Source: Lineus longissimus (lineage: Eukaryota; Nemertea; Pilidiophora; Heteronemertea; Lineidae). From it: 64,000 nucleotides of DNA. Below the pieces are notes generated by a model. That model saw nothing but the letters and a program-made list of their open reading frames with translations. It was not told the origin of the DNA and did not search any database. Position numbers and translations under genes: made by a program. How positions within the stretch are numbered: the first letter of the stretch is position 1; the number at the start of each line of letters is the position of its first letter. The stretch spans positions 15,066,109 through 15,130,108 of the forward strand of contig NC_088325.1 in assembly GCF_910592395.1 (NCBI RefSeq), read 5' to 3'. Below are positions 1 through 13,780 of this stretch, piece by piece.

Positions 1-3000
1 CGAGAGTAAGTCTTTCAAAATGCTGGTTTCAGTTGATTTATTCGTGGTGTTAGGTGTAAAGGGTGTGAGTCAAGAGGTGTAGAAAATAATGAGGAACACC
101 TCACAAAAACATGTTGGTTTTACATCAAATATGATTCTTTTTGATAACTTCTGTAGCTACAAAGAAGTAATGAGCGAAACCGCTGACTTTCTGAAGAAGA
201 AAAACTGTAGGCGAGTTTTATCAGGAATTACAACTGGGGCATACTTTTGTTTTATCATTTTGACAGCCTTGTTACAGTAAATTTTCGCTCTTCACTTAAA
301 CGTGTGACTCTGCCATCGTTTCTAAACACTGTTCCTGTAGGTTCAGAGAGGTCGAGTCAAACACTAATCCTGCTGGCTGGGACCTGGGGCATGTCTTGAC
401 TGATTGGCCCATAACTGACATCCAGCTGAACGCTAGAATACTTCAGAAAGTGATTTAGTTGACAAATACAGTATCTCTCTCATGAGATGACACGTCTGTG
501 TGAAAACCCATAGCCTCAATCTCAGCTACTGCATTTTATTTCGCCGAAAATAAACAGAACAGTAATTATCTCATAACATATGTGGCACTGTTTGCCTATT
601 AAGAAGTGATACCTCTGCTAGTTCGGTCCTGGCCTACTTTCCCAGGCCTGTGTGGTCTATCATACCATAGAGTACAACCTCAACTAGGGTTATCAAACCT
701 GATGTTGACACTGAGTTCACCTTGGTTTACCAGAAAATAATGTATGTTCATCTATTTTATCTGTATAATAGTGCATAGAGAATTAGTTCAACTTGAGATG
801 AAAGAGACTTTTGATAGGCCAGCTCTGTCATCAACTTGCATTCATTCAACTATTTCTTTCGTAGTTATTTTTAGATGTTGCAATTACTTCTTCGTCTTAT
901 CATACTGCTGTCGTTGAATGATACAAAAATGTCCATGTTTTCACTTTAATATCCAATACATATATTGCTTACCTGTCAAATTAATATTCTCCTTATGCTG
1001 AGCAAATACATTGCCTAATATGCATAGCAATTCTGTTGGAGGCCAGGCACTCAAAATATCACAAAACTGTCATAACAAAATCAAACATTCATTATGTTTT
1101 GTCTCATTTCAAAACTCGTATGGACTGACATGACTGAATCCAAAGATGAATGCTGCCAAAAAAATTTCAAGTCGAAATATTTTTTTCACTTGTTTTTTTC
1201 TGCTCAAAATGAAGAAACACCATCAGTCCCAAAAAATATTGACTTTGAAAATTTTTCAGAATTTTGAACTTATATGAAAAAATTCAACTCTGAAGGATGA
1301 AAAAATTTCTGAGTCCAGATATTTTTTCCACTTGTTTTTTTTCTGCTCAAAATGAAGAAACATCGGTCCCATGAGTGGTCATGTTACTGGGGTTCCACTG
1401 TATTTAGATACGGCAGTCAATGTGATCTAAGCATACATACTTTGAAATGTAAATTATAGGCCTAATGACCTTTGCCCTTCGGCCTCGACAATATTTCCAA
1501 CACTATCACAACCTTTGTTCCCTGAATTGGCGATCGATGGCTTCCGCCGCAACCTTCATCAACAGGCATTATGATTAATAGAGGCGAATTATTTCTCCGG
1601 TTTGGAAGTCACATTACTCCATTAGGAGATTGTTATGTGTAATGAGAGTTATTATTCTGTTTTTGTCACCGTAAGTTGACGTGTTTTTGTGTTGTGTTCG
1701 TTTGAAACAGTATGTAGAATGCAATGATATTCACTCTGGTCAGTGTCATTATTCATATATCACCCATGTGCTGGTTGGATTTATCCCAGAATCCAGCTAT
1801 AAAACTGTCCACGCAAAAAAGAAAGTGGCAGAGGAAGTAGAAATCAGACAAAAATACAGTGTGCTGTGTGGTCTGTAGTCATTGACTTATTTTCTGATAA
1901 GTTTCAGTTCTGATATTCTGACCAACCAGTGCTTTTTATCAGGTCGTCGATCTTCCATGACATATGGAGGAAGGTATGAAGGCGATGTCAAATACTTAAG
2001 TTCTGCTTAATAGTAGTAGGTAAGCAGCACGACCACCATATAGTACGCTGAATATTTCTTGGAGTCAGAGCAACACATGCCATCATTTTCATGCATACAT
2101 CCATCGGTTGTATGCTTACGCAAATAAATCACTTGCTTTAAATGGTGAAGTGCATTTGATTAATTAACTAAAGCGTTTCATACAATCAAGGTTGGAAAAA
2201 AACATACCATTTATCACCCGTGGGGCAGAGAATAATTAATTTATACGTTTAAATTTGCTATTATAAATCAGGAGGCGACGTGATGAATGGAATTTTGCTA
2301 GCTGCATGCTACCAACTTTACTGTTGCTTCGTTTCGTTGCAACATGGCAAATACTATTTATGTACGTAACTTTGTAGATAAATGTACCGTGAATTATTTC
2401 ACACTAGAGGTGGAAGGTTTTTTGGTTTCATTTCACCTCAAGTTGTCTGTATATTCTGTTGAAGATAGCGTACAGATCATTCTAATTTCCTTGCCAATAT
2501 CATGTCAATGATTCCCTGCTGCACATCGATCTTAACTCCACAAGTTTGGCTCCGGGAACCATGAAGCAGGACCCCCTGGGTGCCATGATTTGCTGAGCGT
2601 GTTGTGTTCCCATAAAGTCTCTACGAGCGCACTGCTTCGCATGCTAAGTAACATTTTATCATTGTAACGACTCGGCAGGTTTTCGTGAAGGGATGGTAAA
2701 TTACTAAAATATGCCATGTTTGCGGATGTGTACGTTTTCTTGCAAATTGAGGAAAGCATTGAGATCGTAAAATATGCAAAACAGGTTAATTGATGCTGGC
2801 TAGCCTTATGGTCTGCTGCAGCCCATAGACAACATTCTTATATCCTTTTGATAACATATATGATGGCTCCATATGGTCTTGTGGCAGACCTGGTCAAAAT
2901 CCTGCTCCTTTTCTTCTTTGACCTGTTCATGTGTATGAAGATTTGGCTCAAACCTTTTGCTCTTTACATCATGAAAGACAGTAAAATGGTAACCTACTTC

Positions 3001-6000
3001 AAACTGGAACCAATACAACTGCTGCCATTAGAGGCAAGGTTAGAATTACCGAGGGGGGTGCATAATTGCTAAATACAACCTGCAGCAATATACAGAGGTA
3101 TTTGGACTTCAATGTTGATTTCATCAACTTTGTTTACTATCTGATAATTCCATGAGGCCAATGAACAGATCAAACGTCTAGACACACGACGGACTACATT
3201 CAATCGTTGGAAATCAAATTGCTGTATTATTAGCCTACCAGAAGACGGCATCTTTCGCCTCGGAGCCATTTCATGGAAAATTCAACCAATTGCCAAATCA
3301 GCTTCAGCAGTCAGACCAGGTTGCGCCAAAACTCTCCAACACTTCATCAAATTCACTGAGGTTTTCCTGAAATCTTTCCACACGAATTCACCAAAGCTTG
3401 TGCTAGAAATACAGGTTATTCCAATTGCATTCTTGTCCTGAGATGGAGAAACCATGCACAGATTGCGAATTACTTCTTTTTACCTTCGGAAATGAGAGTT
3501 CAGACTTCATGATAGATGTGCAAAATACTGTGCATTCCAACGAAGTTTTTCCTGGAACATTTGGCAGACAGCATGAGAAGAAAATTGGTTGATGCCGTGT
3601 GGTCCAACCTTTAACACTTTCTTCTTTGTTTTCTCAGTGACTCCCATCAGACTGGACAAGGGATACTCGAACACACAAAAAATACAATGCATCATCTGAA
3701 ACTGCTTGTTGAGACATCACTTTGCTCACATTTCATTGCAAATGGAGTTATGCATGTCAAGTAGGTAATCAACCTGTTCCGCTCTCAGCTAACAGGATTA
3801 CAATGAAAAAAATGTCAGAAATGGCAATGGCTTTGATAGTTATCAGCATATTGGAGTCAAATAATGTTATTTGTCTGCGAATGCAACTTCTCTGCCCGTG
3901 CTTAGAGGTAGCGTGTTGAGATGATGTGGTGCCAACAACGTTATAATGCATTCTTAATGAATAGTATTGATGGAGGAAACGGGGTCACGATAAAGGAGAG
4001 AGATAAAATGGCGATGGCGGAGTTCGAAGCTTTGACTTGGCGGATGTGTGTCTGGTGGTCGAGGACATGGCTTGAACATTGCCAAACTCACATATTCTCT
4101 TCTGACCTCACCAATTTGCTATTCATTACCAACTGGTTTCCGAAGCTGACATAAGCCAATGACAGTGGCGGATCCGTGTGGCTTTGCACTTTAAAAAAGG
4201 TCTGGCTGATTTGTCTGCTCCGAATGATGCTCTAAAAGATGACTGTGGTCTTTGGACTGGGTATTGGTGCTGGAAGATTTTGCAAATATAGCCTAAGTGT
4301 CATTGCTGTGTGAAATCCGTGTGGACCATATGCAACTGGGTTCCCCACATTCAAAACGTGGTGAGAATGCATTGATTAATGCATTGAACAACACTCTCAA
4401 GCTTCAGCATAGCCACCATGTTGATAAACACATCAGACTTGCCACTCCATCTGAAGGGTTGTTTATTTCCTGTAAAGTGCCAGGTTTTTCAACACTTTGA
4501 TATGGAAGTCATTGCATATTAAAACCCACTGATGAATATAGTTATCAAGAGACATGGGACACTAAAACCACTAGGGTCTGCTTCCTTGGCGACTAGCGTG
4601 AGTGGGGCTAAAACCAAAGTGATTAGGTGCTCTTTAGGGAAACCATCCTGGGCCAGTGTTTAATTCATGTTCATGTGGTATGTTATATATTCATGTTTGA
4701 TATAGAATATCCTGTGGTGGACAAATTAGCTTCATAATATCTCCCTTCTTATCATTCGTAAGAAAATTGTCCGGATGCATTTCCACATTTGCCTATCAAC
4801 CAATCAGTGGTTGTTGGTTCTGTCCAGAAAGGCTATAGGGTACTGATATATCTTGATAAAATAGCCCTGTGGCGAAGGAATTGGCATAATAATAATGCAT
4901 GAGAAATGTGATTGATATCTTCATAAGAAAATTGCCTGGTTGACGCTGTAGGTGGGTGATTACGCTTTTTTGCAGTTTTCCCATTGGAAAATGTGTCCGT
5001 AACTATTTCACCAGGAGGTAGATATGTCTGATGGACCTGTGGTGAAAAAAATGCCATAATGATATCACCTAATCATAACGAGAAACAGGTGGTGTTATTT
5101 TCGCGACAGATTTATGTCTTATACAGCTGTTGTTTGGGAAAGTTGACTCCATCAGTAGCTGTTTTCCATTGAAAAGTTCTTTTTTCCGCTTTTCATTGTC
5201 CAACTTTTGATGTCAAGTCCACCTGCAGGTGAAGACGTCACTATTCCCTTCCTGTTGGTGCCTTTTGGCTCCAATGGTTCATTGGCAAAACGGCGTTATG
5301 CTTCCCTTTCTTACATCCGTGTCGGTATTTTCCATCGAAATGTACTTTACAAAGATTGCTGAAACACTTGACATACTTCCAAATTTGTCATAGGTGAATA
5401 CTTTGATAATGAGTCAGGTCTGACAGCCTGCCACATCCTGTGATAGATCTTAATGGGGTGACAATGACAAAAAATTGTCTGCGGTTGAATACTAAAAGAA
5501 GTTATAATCAGTCTCTTTAATGATAGTTTATGCCCCCTTCCTCTGCAACAGTCCAAATAGGCCCACTTCTGAACGATTTGTGTATAAGCCCCAAATCCAG
5601 TTACACTGCTTACCAGGCCGCCTAGTGTCTTTGAGTTGTTCACACTGCAAGGGGCTATTCAGTAAGGTTCCAAATGCAATTGAAGTTAAAGTAAAAAGCT
5701 ACATGAGATTCTTATCTTACTCATCTATTGACATCAGTTCTGTTGAGAGCACTTATCGTTGGGAAAGTGTCATATATTGTTTTGAAATATTTTGTACCAT
5801 GTTTGACGATACTTGAGTGTTGGATGTGGTCCTCTCCTACGGTTGTCAATCATTTGACGGCCTCACTTTTACATGGAAGTGACCCACCTGGACGACAACT
5901 CGTGTACTTCAAGTAGAACGGTTGACAACGCTGAAGAGCAGGGAACTACTTCCTATTAAAGTATATCTTGACGAATGCTTTCTTTGTTGCCCATGTTTTG

Positions 6001-9000
6001 TTTGATCAGTTACAACTGGGCTGGACCAGGTATAGGTCTACAGATAGCCAGTCATCTGTTTTTGTTATGGACTCGAAAGAGGTGATCGAATAGGCCTATG
6101 CATGTTTGTAGCCTGCACTGACACCTCGTTGGTGTATTGAGAATTGAATCTCATATTTTGGCTTGACACCATATGAATGCTATTTAGGCCTATGCCCACA
6201 AGGTCACAAACGACTGAAAACAAATTTAGATTTAACTAGAAAAGTTAAACTGCGCAACTAAAGTTCCAGTATCCCACTGTTAAATACCATCATCATTATA
6301 AGAAAAACATAAAAAACTGTGTCAAGCATTTTTGTCCAATTTGTCTGGTATGTTCCAAGGCCTTTAGTCGGGTCAGAATAATAAGTTAGACTCATTCATG
6401 TGCGGTGGTTGCTGTATCATTTGGCTCTCTAAACAAGATATTGCCTTTTGACCAACTAGGCCATACTGATGATAAGAGAAATGCTGTTTCATAAGCACAG
6501 GCCTGCACTGCACCAACATCGAGGTCAGAGTGCGGCTGGTCCAGTAGTCATTCATCTAATGTCACAACAGCCTCCTGCTAAGCAACCGGGTGGTATAAGA
6601 GAGCTAAATCAATTACCATTCTAGGAGGGCTCAGTGGAAAACAGTCAAAGACGTTGTCGATGAAAATTGATCTTGTTGAACAATATCGATAATTAAAATG
6701 ATTTTAAGATTGAACAGGACGAAAGACAGAATACTACATGCAACCTGCAGCTGGTCATAGTTAAACAGGGTCAACCCCATAGCTGCATGGCTGAAGGTCA
6801 TGACGATGATGATGGTAAAGTCGAGGCCAAAATGTTGCAATGATGTTGAATACCATATTTCATTGGTGAAAGTATATCTGTGAGTTAAAGTATATATCAT
6901 GGGTTCAAACGTACAAATGATTAAATGTATCATTTTCATAGATTGAATGCTTTATTGAGATATGATGGACGATGTTCCCATCTCATGGCTGATCAGTCGC
7001 GGCAAATTAGCAGCATTAAGTATCATTATATTCTCAGTAAAATAATGAGTCTGCACTCGGGTTATGGCGGCGAGAGTGGGCCCATGTGTAGGATGCAGTG
7101 AGTGGGGTTGATGGCACCAGAACCTAATCCTACGCTGTCCCTGACACCAATTTCACTAATTTTCCTGAAGCAGTTCAAATGGTCTTTATATAGGTTAGTG
7201 ATAGACGAATTCCGGCCAAGGTGCTTATCAGTATTACTATTTAGGTGGTGACTTCTCATGAATTCGTGTTTGATTTAGTTCAATTGGTCTATAACTCTAT
7301 AATTATGATGATGCCCAAAGCTATGAATTCAGAAGCCGCCATTTCTCCTATTCTGCAGCCGAATGGACTTTGTCATTTCTTGGTAGACTTTTGAACACCT
7401 TCTACTTTTTTCAGCTAAACAGCATTGCAGCTTCTGTAGCTTAAGGTTTTCTGTCTCTCATCTCTCAATACTCAGTATTTTTCACTTTCACTTCAATACA
7501 AAGAGCAGGTTGAAACCATAGGAGAGCCAAAGAACATCTTGAAGACCTGATTCAAATTGATCCGAAGTTATCAGTCATGTTTTCCTTGAAGAAGTCTGCC
7601 TGCTGCGTACAGCTAACTAAGGCTACCTCTACTTCAACTAGCCATGCTGTGCTACATTGCTGCACGCCTCGGGTACCAAGAGCTAACTCACCTTTAGCTT
7701 ACTTCGGACTGATATACATTTTACACAGAGTTGTGTTATTGAGAGTACATAGAAGTATTAACAGGTCAGCTGGAATTGGAATGTACAAACTTCATCAACT
7801 TCAGCTGTTACCATTCTTCGGCCATTTTCTGTAAACACCAATGTTTTGTTGAAGAGCAGTTGCTTCATATTCCTCTTCTTTATGTTGCTGTGGGTCTTGT
7901 GGGGGAATGAATCTCCGTGGGTTCAAGGGGATTCATGCCAACACACCAGGTCGAACCATACCAAGCATGACTGGGTTGTTCGAACAGCTCTAGAACTGAT
8001 ACTGACACACATGTCATTTCTTTCTTCTGGGTTGCCAAATGCGACTTCCTTCGTCTCGATAGGAAACCCTCACGAAGCCTTCATTACTGTTGTCAGCTGT
8101 TAGCCCAAGAACAAATGAACTCTGGGAAGTTGTCTTGCTGCATTGTATGGAGAACAAGGTTTCCACTGCGCTCCGAGAAGCAGAACGCTGATCTTACTCC
8201 CAACAATCCTATACGAGAGCAGATAAGCAGGAGTTACTGAAATGGCTTCACTTCCACACTAAATGCCCACTGAATCATTCCCATTGATCCGGCAAGCAGG
8301 TTAAACTGTTTTAGTGTCGGTGATGATGTCATCTTTAGTAGGAGTTGGGTTGTTTGTATTGCGGGGTAGAATGATGTGTTCTTGAACATAGCTGTATGGG
8401 GTACGCCGGTGTACGTGCTCTCACCTGGTACCAGTGGCGGGTTGTACCATCAGGGGACAGCTTCATGATTTCGTGGCTTGTTTATCGTCAGTGTTATTAG
8501 TGTGGTGATGTCATTGCAGTTTAGGAATCATGACTGTTACCAGTTCATGATTGGGAAGTCGTAAGGATACAGTGGGTGTAGGGTGGCAAATCTAAATATG
8601 GAAGGAGCACTTGAACCCTCGAGCAGTTGCTCTGTCATTTGAGGTCAGGCGTTACCTCGCCATTGGAGGCCAGACTTTTCTTTGTTATTAGAGATCGGGC
8701 TTTACTTTGTACAAAACCTATGAACTACGCCCCTTTCCCCTCTTTGCAATCTGATACATAACACCAGACTTTGAAGTTATCAACTGGGCATTCTACACCG
8801 ATATGCTTTCAAAAGTGATTTCCTATGAAAAATGCTATTAATGGTTAACATGACTCTGCAGACCCACCCTGCCTGTGAGCATGCAAAATGCAGATAACAG
8901 GAACATGACCAGAGGCTCCAATAAGATACGCTGAATCAACCGACTACAAAAGCTTTGAGTATGGATCTCAATATCTGTGTTGAGTCGCTGGTCAATACCA

Positions 9001-12000
9001 GGGAAAGCCGCTCATAATCACCATCCATAGGGTATTGATGGGATGAATACCGCCAAGATAAGTGGGTGCTCGCCTCGACTTATAGGGTGTATCCAAGGAG
9101 CTGTTTTATAGTCTGTTCAAGCTATGGGCAGTGAGCACCTTGACGGTTGCTATCATTCGTTTTCACTGCCATTCGCTTTATAGTCGGTGCCAGCAATTGG
9201 CATTCAGCACCTCGACTTGTAGCGTGTTTCAAAGGTTACTCTTACTCTCACTGCTTGCGTAGGGTCACCTCCACTGATAATTTTGCACCAGCAAGACTAG
9301 CTCCGCCCATGAAAGGCAAATGCACGCAGTGCAGCATATGGCCTGTCCTTGAGTTCGACACACTGGGTTGTCGAGTACCATGGCTATTGCCCAAGTTTGA
9401 TGTAGACACGGATAGTACCTCGTTCGATACACTTCACACTTCGGACACAATGTCCCTGCATGAAGCAGATAAGTTGGCAATGAAAAATTGATGGCTATTA
9501 TTCAGTCTTCTTTGTTTTGTCAGTGAGCGAGCAACACTATCACTTCCTGTCTTCTCGAGTATATGACACCGTCGGCTGAGCGTGGAATCAGTTATAATTG
9601 TATGCGACTTTTACTGTTCCGTTGCTGTTTCAAACACAAGATTCGCTGGAATGATGGAAGAAGCCTACTTCGTGATCAATTTTGGTCAACATCCCATTGG
9701 TATTGGACCAGCAGGATGAGAACATGTGTATAAAGATGATGGCCTGTTTCTTTGTCTTTAGTATTCGTAAAAGCACATTTAGAAAGTAAACAATTAGGAA
9801 GTGTTCGGTAATGTTAGTTATTGCCAAAATGTGTGAAGTCATCATATTAGTTTCAGGTCACTGCAATCAATCCAGCCATCTCGCTTTTTCTTACTCAGTG
9901 GGTCAACGAGTTAGAACTCTGTACCAAACGTGTGGACCATGCTTTTGAATCAACCCCAGAACCCTAATTGCATGGGTAGGTCACCTAAATACAACATTCA
10001 CCACTTGACCACCATATGCAGGATATTTGCCAAACAAAAATGATGTTATCTCAGGTCAAACATGTTAATATCTCTGTCAACATTTCCGAATCAGTATGTT
10101 TCATAAATTGACTTTGATAGATGTACCACTAACTAGATGACATACATATATTGCAGAAATAATTCAGATAATGTCGGCGAGAGCGATTGATAGTTTGTGT
10201 TATCATATTGCATGTTTGATGGATGCAAACAATGATAGTTGTGTGGGCTTGATTCTGATAGAGTACGTTGGTTAAATTGCAATCATTCGTCATGTTGTCA
10301 GAGCTCCGTCTAAGTTGTCAGCATTATCATTGCCAAGAAGCAGAAGGAAGAAACATGGGTTGGCCTGGATTGTAATTTGGCCTTTGGAAATATTGGGAAG
10401 TAAACATCATGCTCCTACTATGTTTTCATTCATCCGCCGAATCTCCATGATTCAAGTATTTCCAGAAAACAGTACTACCCACCTCGTGGTATAAATCGGT
10501 ACGAAACCAGAACAGGAAACGTCGTTTAGCATCAACCTCGCAGAACAGTTACAGAATCCAACCGGCTATCACAATGTCAAAATTGGATACAATAAGTTTC
10601 GTGCCGCGGGTATTTTTCAGTGTAATCATGAAAAAGGCTGTATTAATTGCGCTCTGAATGACCTGTTGTAATTATATCATTAAACGACATTTTGCAATGG
10701 TGCCATAATTGGTGCGATGTCCCGATGTCGCGTGTTCGGTGCACGGTTCTTTTGTCTCTATTTTCGGACATGAATGGGACATTTATGTTCATCAAACGAT
10801 ATCTTTAACCCTTTAGTGTTGATGTATGTGTACTCATTATCTTTGATATCAAAACTGGAAAATTGTCATGCGATATTTTGAAAGGGTTTCTTGTATGGAC
10901 GAGCCCAGTGAAAACGTGTGCGTGTATATCTTTAATTGATAATAATGAGTACTATGGGTGATGAGAGGCCCTGGAGTGGAGTTCCAGAGAGATGTGGGTG
11001 AGGAGGCAGATGCAGAGGATGAGTTGTTTGTAGGCCCAGGCTTCCCTTTTCAATCCTGGAAGACCCTAGCTAATAGATGTGTGCTCAAGACTGGGGGTAT
11101 CACTGCTGATATAGTGTGATTCGCTCATTCCGGCAGCAAAAGTCCTCCAAGACCTGCCTGATTAACGCCCACAGCTGGTCATCATCGTCTTAAGTACGCG
11201 CCATTTACTGACTGAAGCTCTCAAACATAATGCTAAACCAGACCGATTTGAAACAAGGAACGACCTTGATACTCACAATAGGATATGAATGGCAGTAATT
11301 TTGTGATTATGAGCATTGAGAGTTAATTGTTTTGAAAAACGCTGGATTACTAATTGTGGAATTCATTATATTGTAATTGCTTCCTGGAAGCATGGGGCAG
11401 TGACTGTGATGGGTGGAAATGGTGTTAACGGGACACTGTAGGGGGCGGGCTGGCGTTGAAAGGTCTGCTACAGGTACAATATGCACCTGGAGAGCGGCGT
11501 TCTACCGTAGCTACATATGCGCAATGCACATCACAATTCCACTTGAGTCAACCTATGCGCACATTCCTTCCACCGACTATGCAGGTGAATTAGTTATCTT
11601 AAGTTGGAATAAAGTCTTTATTATATAGAAAGAGGATGTGCACTACAATGTAGCAGAAGGTGGAATGTCTGGGCAAATGTTGTGTACAGCCAGTTCGTGT
11701 TTGTATGAAGTAGTGAGAAGTTGTTTGCTCGTTGTTTTGAAATGATCTATACCGTTTTTCTTAATGATTTGGGATATGATGGATTTCCGTAGAAGGTCCA
11801 GATGAGGGACTGTTTTCATGGTTAGTTCTATGTTTTGAGGATTGTTTTTAAGGTTTACTCTGTGGTTAATCGATTTTTTTAATTGTGGATAGAAGCTTGT
11901 CCAATGGATGGAGATAAATAAGTGATTTTGTGTTAGATTTCTCAGTGTAAAGGAAACTCTATCATCAGGTCTATTCATCGGATACTGGATATTATCGCAG

Positions 12001-13671
12001 ACTACACTTCTGTGTTGAGTGTAGGCCTGCTAGATGCGAGGGCAGGACGTGGCTTTGCATTAGAGATGCTGGATAATTCTTGGTAAGCTCACGACATTCA
12101 TCACTGAGAAAATAAGACACAGGCAGGCTAGCTCTGTAGTTGTATCTTTAACAGCTTCATCAATATGTCAGTGTTCTTGGGAATCAGCCTGTCGATATCA
12201 AGGCATCAAACATCTAGGTATGTGTCTTGTATTCCCGTCTAATGTGGTTTAACGCTTTCACTGGGTGACTGGCATAGCACGTCATGACCTACAATAAGCT
12301 TGTTTCATCAGCACTTTGAGGCAGACTATCTGAACATACAAATCCTCGTGAAGCAAACATCAACAACATGTGTATAGTGGAGCCAATTCAAAAGTCAGCA
12401 ATGACGCTGTCATATTTGCTGACTACATTCCCAGAATACAAGTTTGCCAAACATCATGCGGAAGATTCCTTTTAACGATCGTATTCGGAGCGCAAGTAAC
12501 TGTTTCCAACCACTCACCCTAATCCACTTTCACAAAACCAGAAAGTCTACCCGTCAACATATATGGATTTTTGTCGACGGGCAAATCTAATAAAGGCACT
12601 TTCATTCTGGTGATAAGAACTCATCAATAATTTCACGTCTTATGTGGTCCGCCGCGATTGTTTGCTCAAATGCATTTTGGCAGGATTGTGGCGATTTAGT
12701 TGAAATATGTCAGATACAGCGGGATGAGGCGGGTAAATTCTGAATTGCTCTGATAGGTGCCCGAGAAAACGTGATAATGGTATGCATATAAAATTTGTTC
12801 TTTGATTTGTGCCCCGGTGTTGCACAGTGACATGGTTTATGGTAATGTAATATCTGTATATGAACGTTTCGACAAAGGCTGGTTTGGCATGTCTACATAG
12901 TAATATGTTTAAAAAACAGTGGCATGACAAAATGGTATAAATGATTTCATAATTTTGGCAGAATTGTGAAGTTCTTCCAGAAACTGTTCTGATTTGCATC
13001 ATCATTTGGGAATAGATGGCTACCTTTATCAATATTGTGACACTATTGTATCTGCTAAGCGATTAGCCCAGATTGGGTATCCGAGTTGCTCATGATCTAC
13101 TTCATACATGTAGGCATACATCAGCTTTTGAAATCCGCTACACATCTGCTCCTGCGCAGGCACTCTGGTAACTTCATTTATGCCAGCTTCATGTCGAGAC
13201 ACTCCTCAAAGTGGATACTTTAATTTCTGTCGACATCTCCTGAGACAAAACCCTCTCCATCATGCAAAACAACACAAAATATCAAGTAGAAAATGAGACA
13301 TTCCAATAAAGTTAGGTCAAGTCTGATTAGAACTGGGAGCATCCTATGACATGGAGTATTTTGACAAGAAACTCCAATGTTTATCAAGGCAGTTTCCAAT
13401 AACATCGGGCTGTATTCCATATCGTTTGGCCAATTGCTTCAGGAATGATGACGCTAATATTTGGTTTTCGATTTCTTATGACAAAGGTCACGTGACCTGG
13501 TGCCGGTAATTGGACGCTAATTGCGTCCAGGTGTTTAGGACTGGTCGATGTTTGTTTAGTGGTCCATGGACCCACCACGGCAATTACGCATCTGGTATGA
13601 AACAGTACATTTTGAATCTTTACAACTTGCTTTTCCCGTCTCTGATTTCGTCCTTTCATTCTATTTTGCAG
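1..13671. other. Region upstream of the robo leader exon, no recognisable gene
   Basis: All reading frames here are short, low in complexity or use non-ATG starts, and none resembles a protein family I know. The only structured element I can support is the repeat with a pogo-like end at 1145-1402. The robo promoter and first non-coding exon may lie here, since exon 1 begins with an acceptor, but no promoter signature could be identified. The longest unexplained frames (11643-11978 and 12640-13032, both - strand) look spurious. Confidence 0.6.
1145..1402 (-). mobile_element. Decayed non-autonomous element: two internal repeat units and a pogo/Tigger-like end
   Basis: Two related units of about 120 bases share TTTCTGCTCAAAATGAAGAA (about 1198 and 1342) and a GATGAA...AAATTTC start (about 1146 and 1298). 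The right end, read on the - strand from 1400, begins CAGTGGAACCCCAGTAACA directly after TA, resembling pogo/Tigger-type inverted terminal repeats with a TA target. The same terminal sequence recurs at 30927 and the internal units recur at 21060-21310. No opposite terminal repeat or transposase is visible, so this is a truncated or non-autonomous copy. The superfamily call is inference. Confidence 0.6.
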
Positions 13672-13780
13672 ATTAAATTATGATACGGACATAGCACAGG
13701 TGGAGTAATGATGAACTTTCGTTGGGATTGTGTTTTGAACTGTCTGCTCATCATAGCGACGGAGTTCGTCATTCTGAAAG
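13672..13780 (+). CDS. robo: robo exon 1: 5' UTR end plus signal peptide (coding from 13708)
   Basis: A polypyrimidine tract and TTTTGCAG end at 13671, and a strong donor GTACGT begins at 13781. Coding starts at 13708 with two adjacent ATGs (13708 and 13711) and gives 24 codons plus one base. The peptide has a short N-terminal part with an Arg, then a hydrophobic stretch (CLLIIATEFVIL), typical of a secretory signal. An in-frame TGA at 13681 excludes an earlier start in this exon. The exon leaves in phase 1, matching the Ig1 exon, and the join reads LK-A-DRIKRTT. The acceptor implies at least one non-coding exon further upstream, not located. Assignment to robo rests on phase, strand and signal peptide; a transcript is needed to prove it. 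Alternative: a cryptic exon-like sequence. Confidence 0.62.
13680..13694 (+). promoter_or_regulatory. Short upstream ORF in the leader exon
   Basis: An ATG at 13680 opens a four-codon reading frame (Met-Ile-Arg-Thr) closed by TAG at 13692, 13 bases before the main ATG and out of frame with it. If exon 1 is correct, every transcript using this acceptor carries it just before the coding start, where a short uORF could dampen translation. That effect is inference. Confidence 0.4.

Noticed and set aside
7846-8103. Hydrophobic N-terminus that might be an alternative signal peptide exon
   Set aside because: Does not begin with ATG and has no good phase-1 donor after the hydrophobic part.
11643-11978. 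Open frame of about 111 codons on the - strand, Lys/Asn/Ile-rich
   Set aside because: Checked by eye for transposase or polymerase motifs; none seen.
12640-13032. Open frame of about 130 codons on the - strand
   Set aside because: No family resemblance, and no known gene structure around it.
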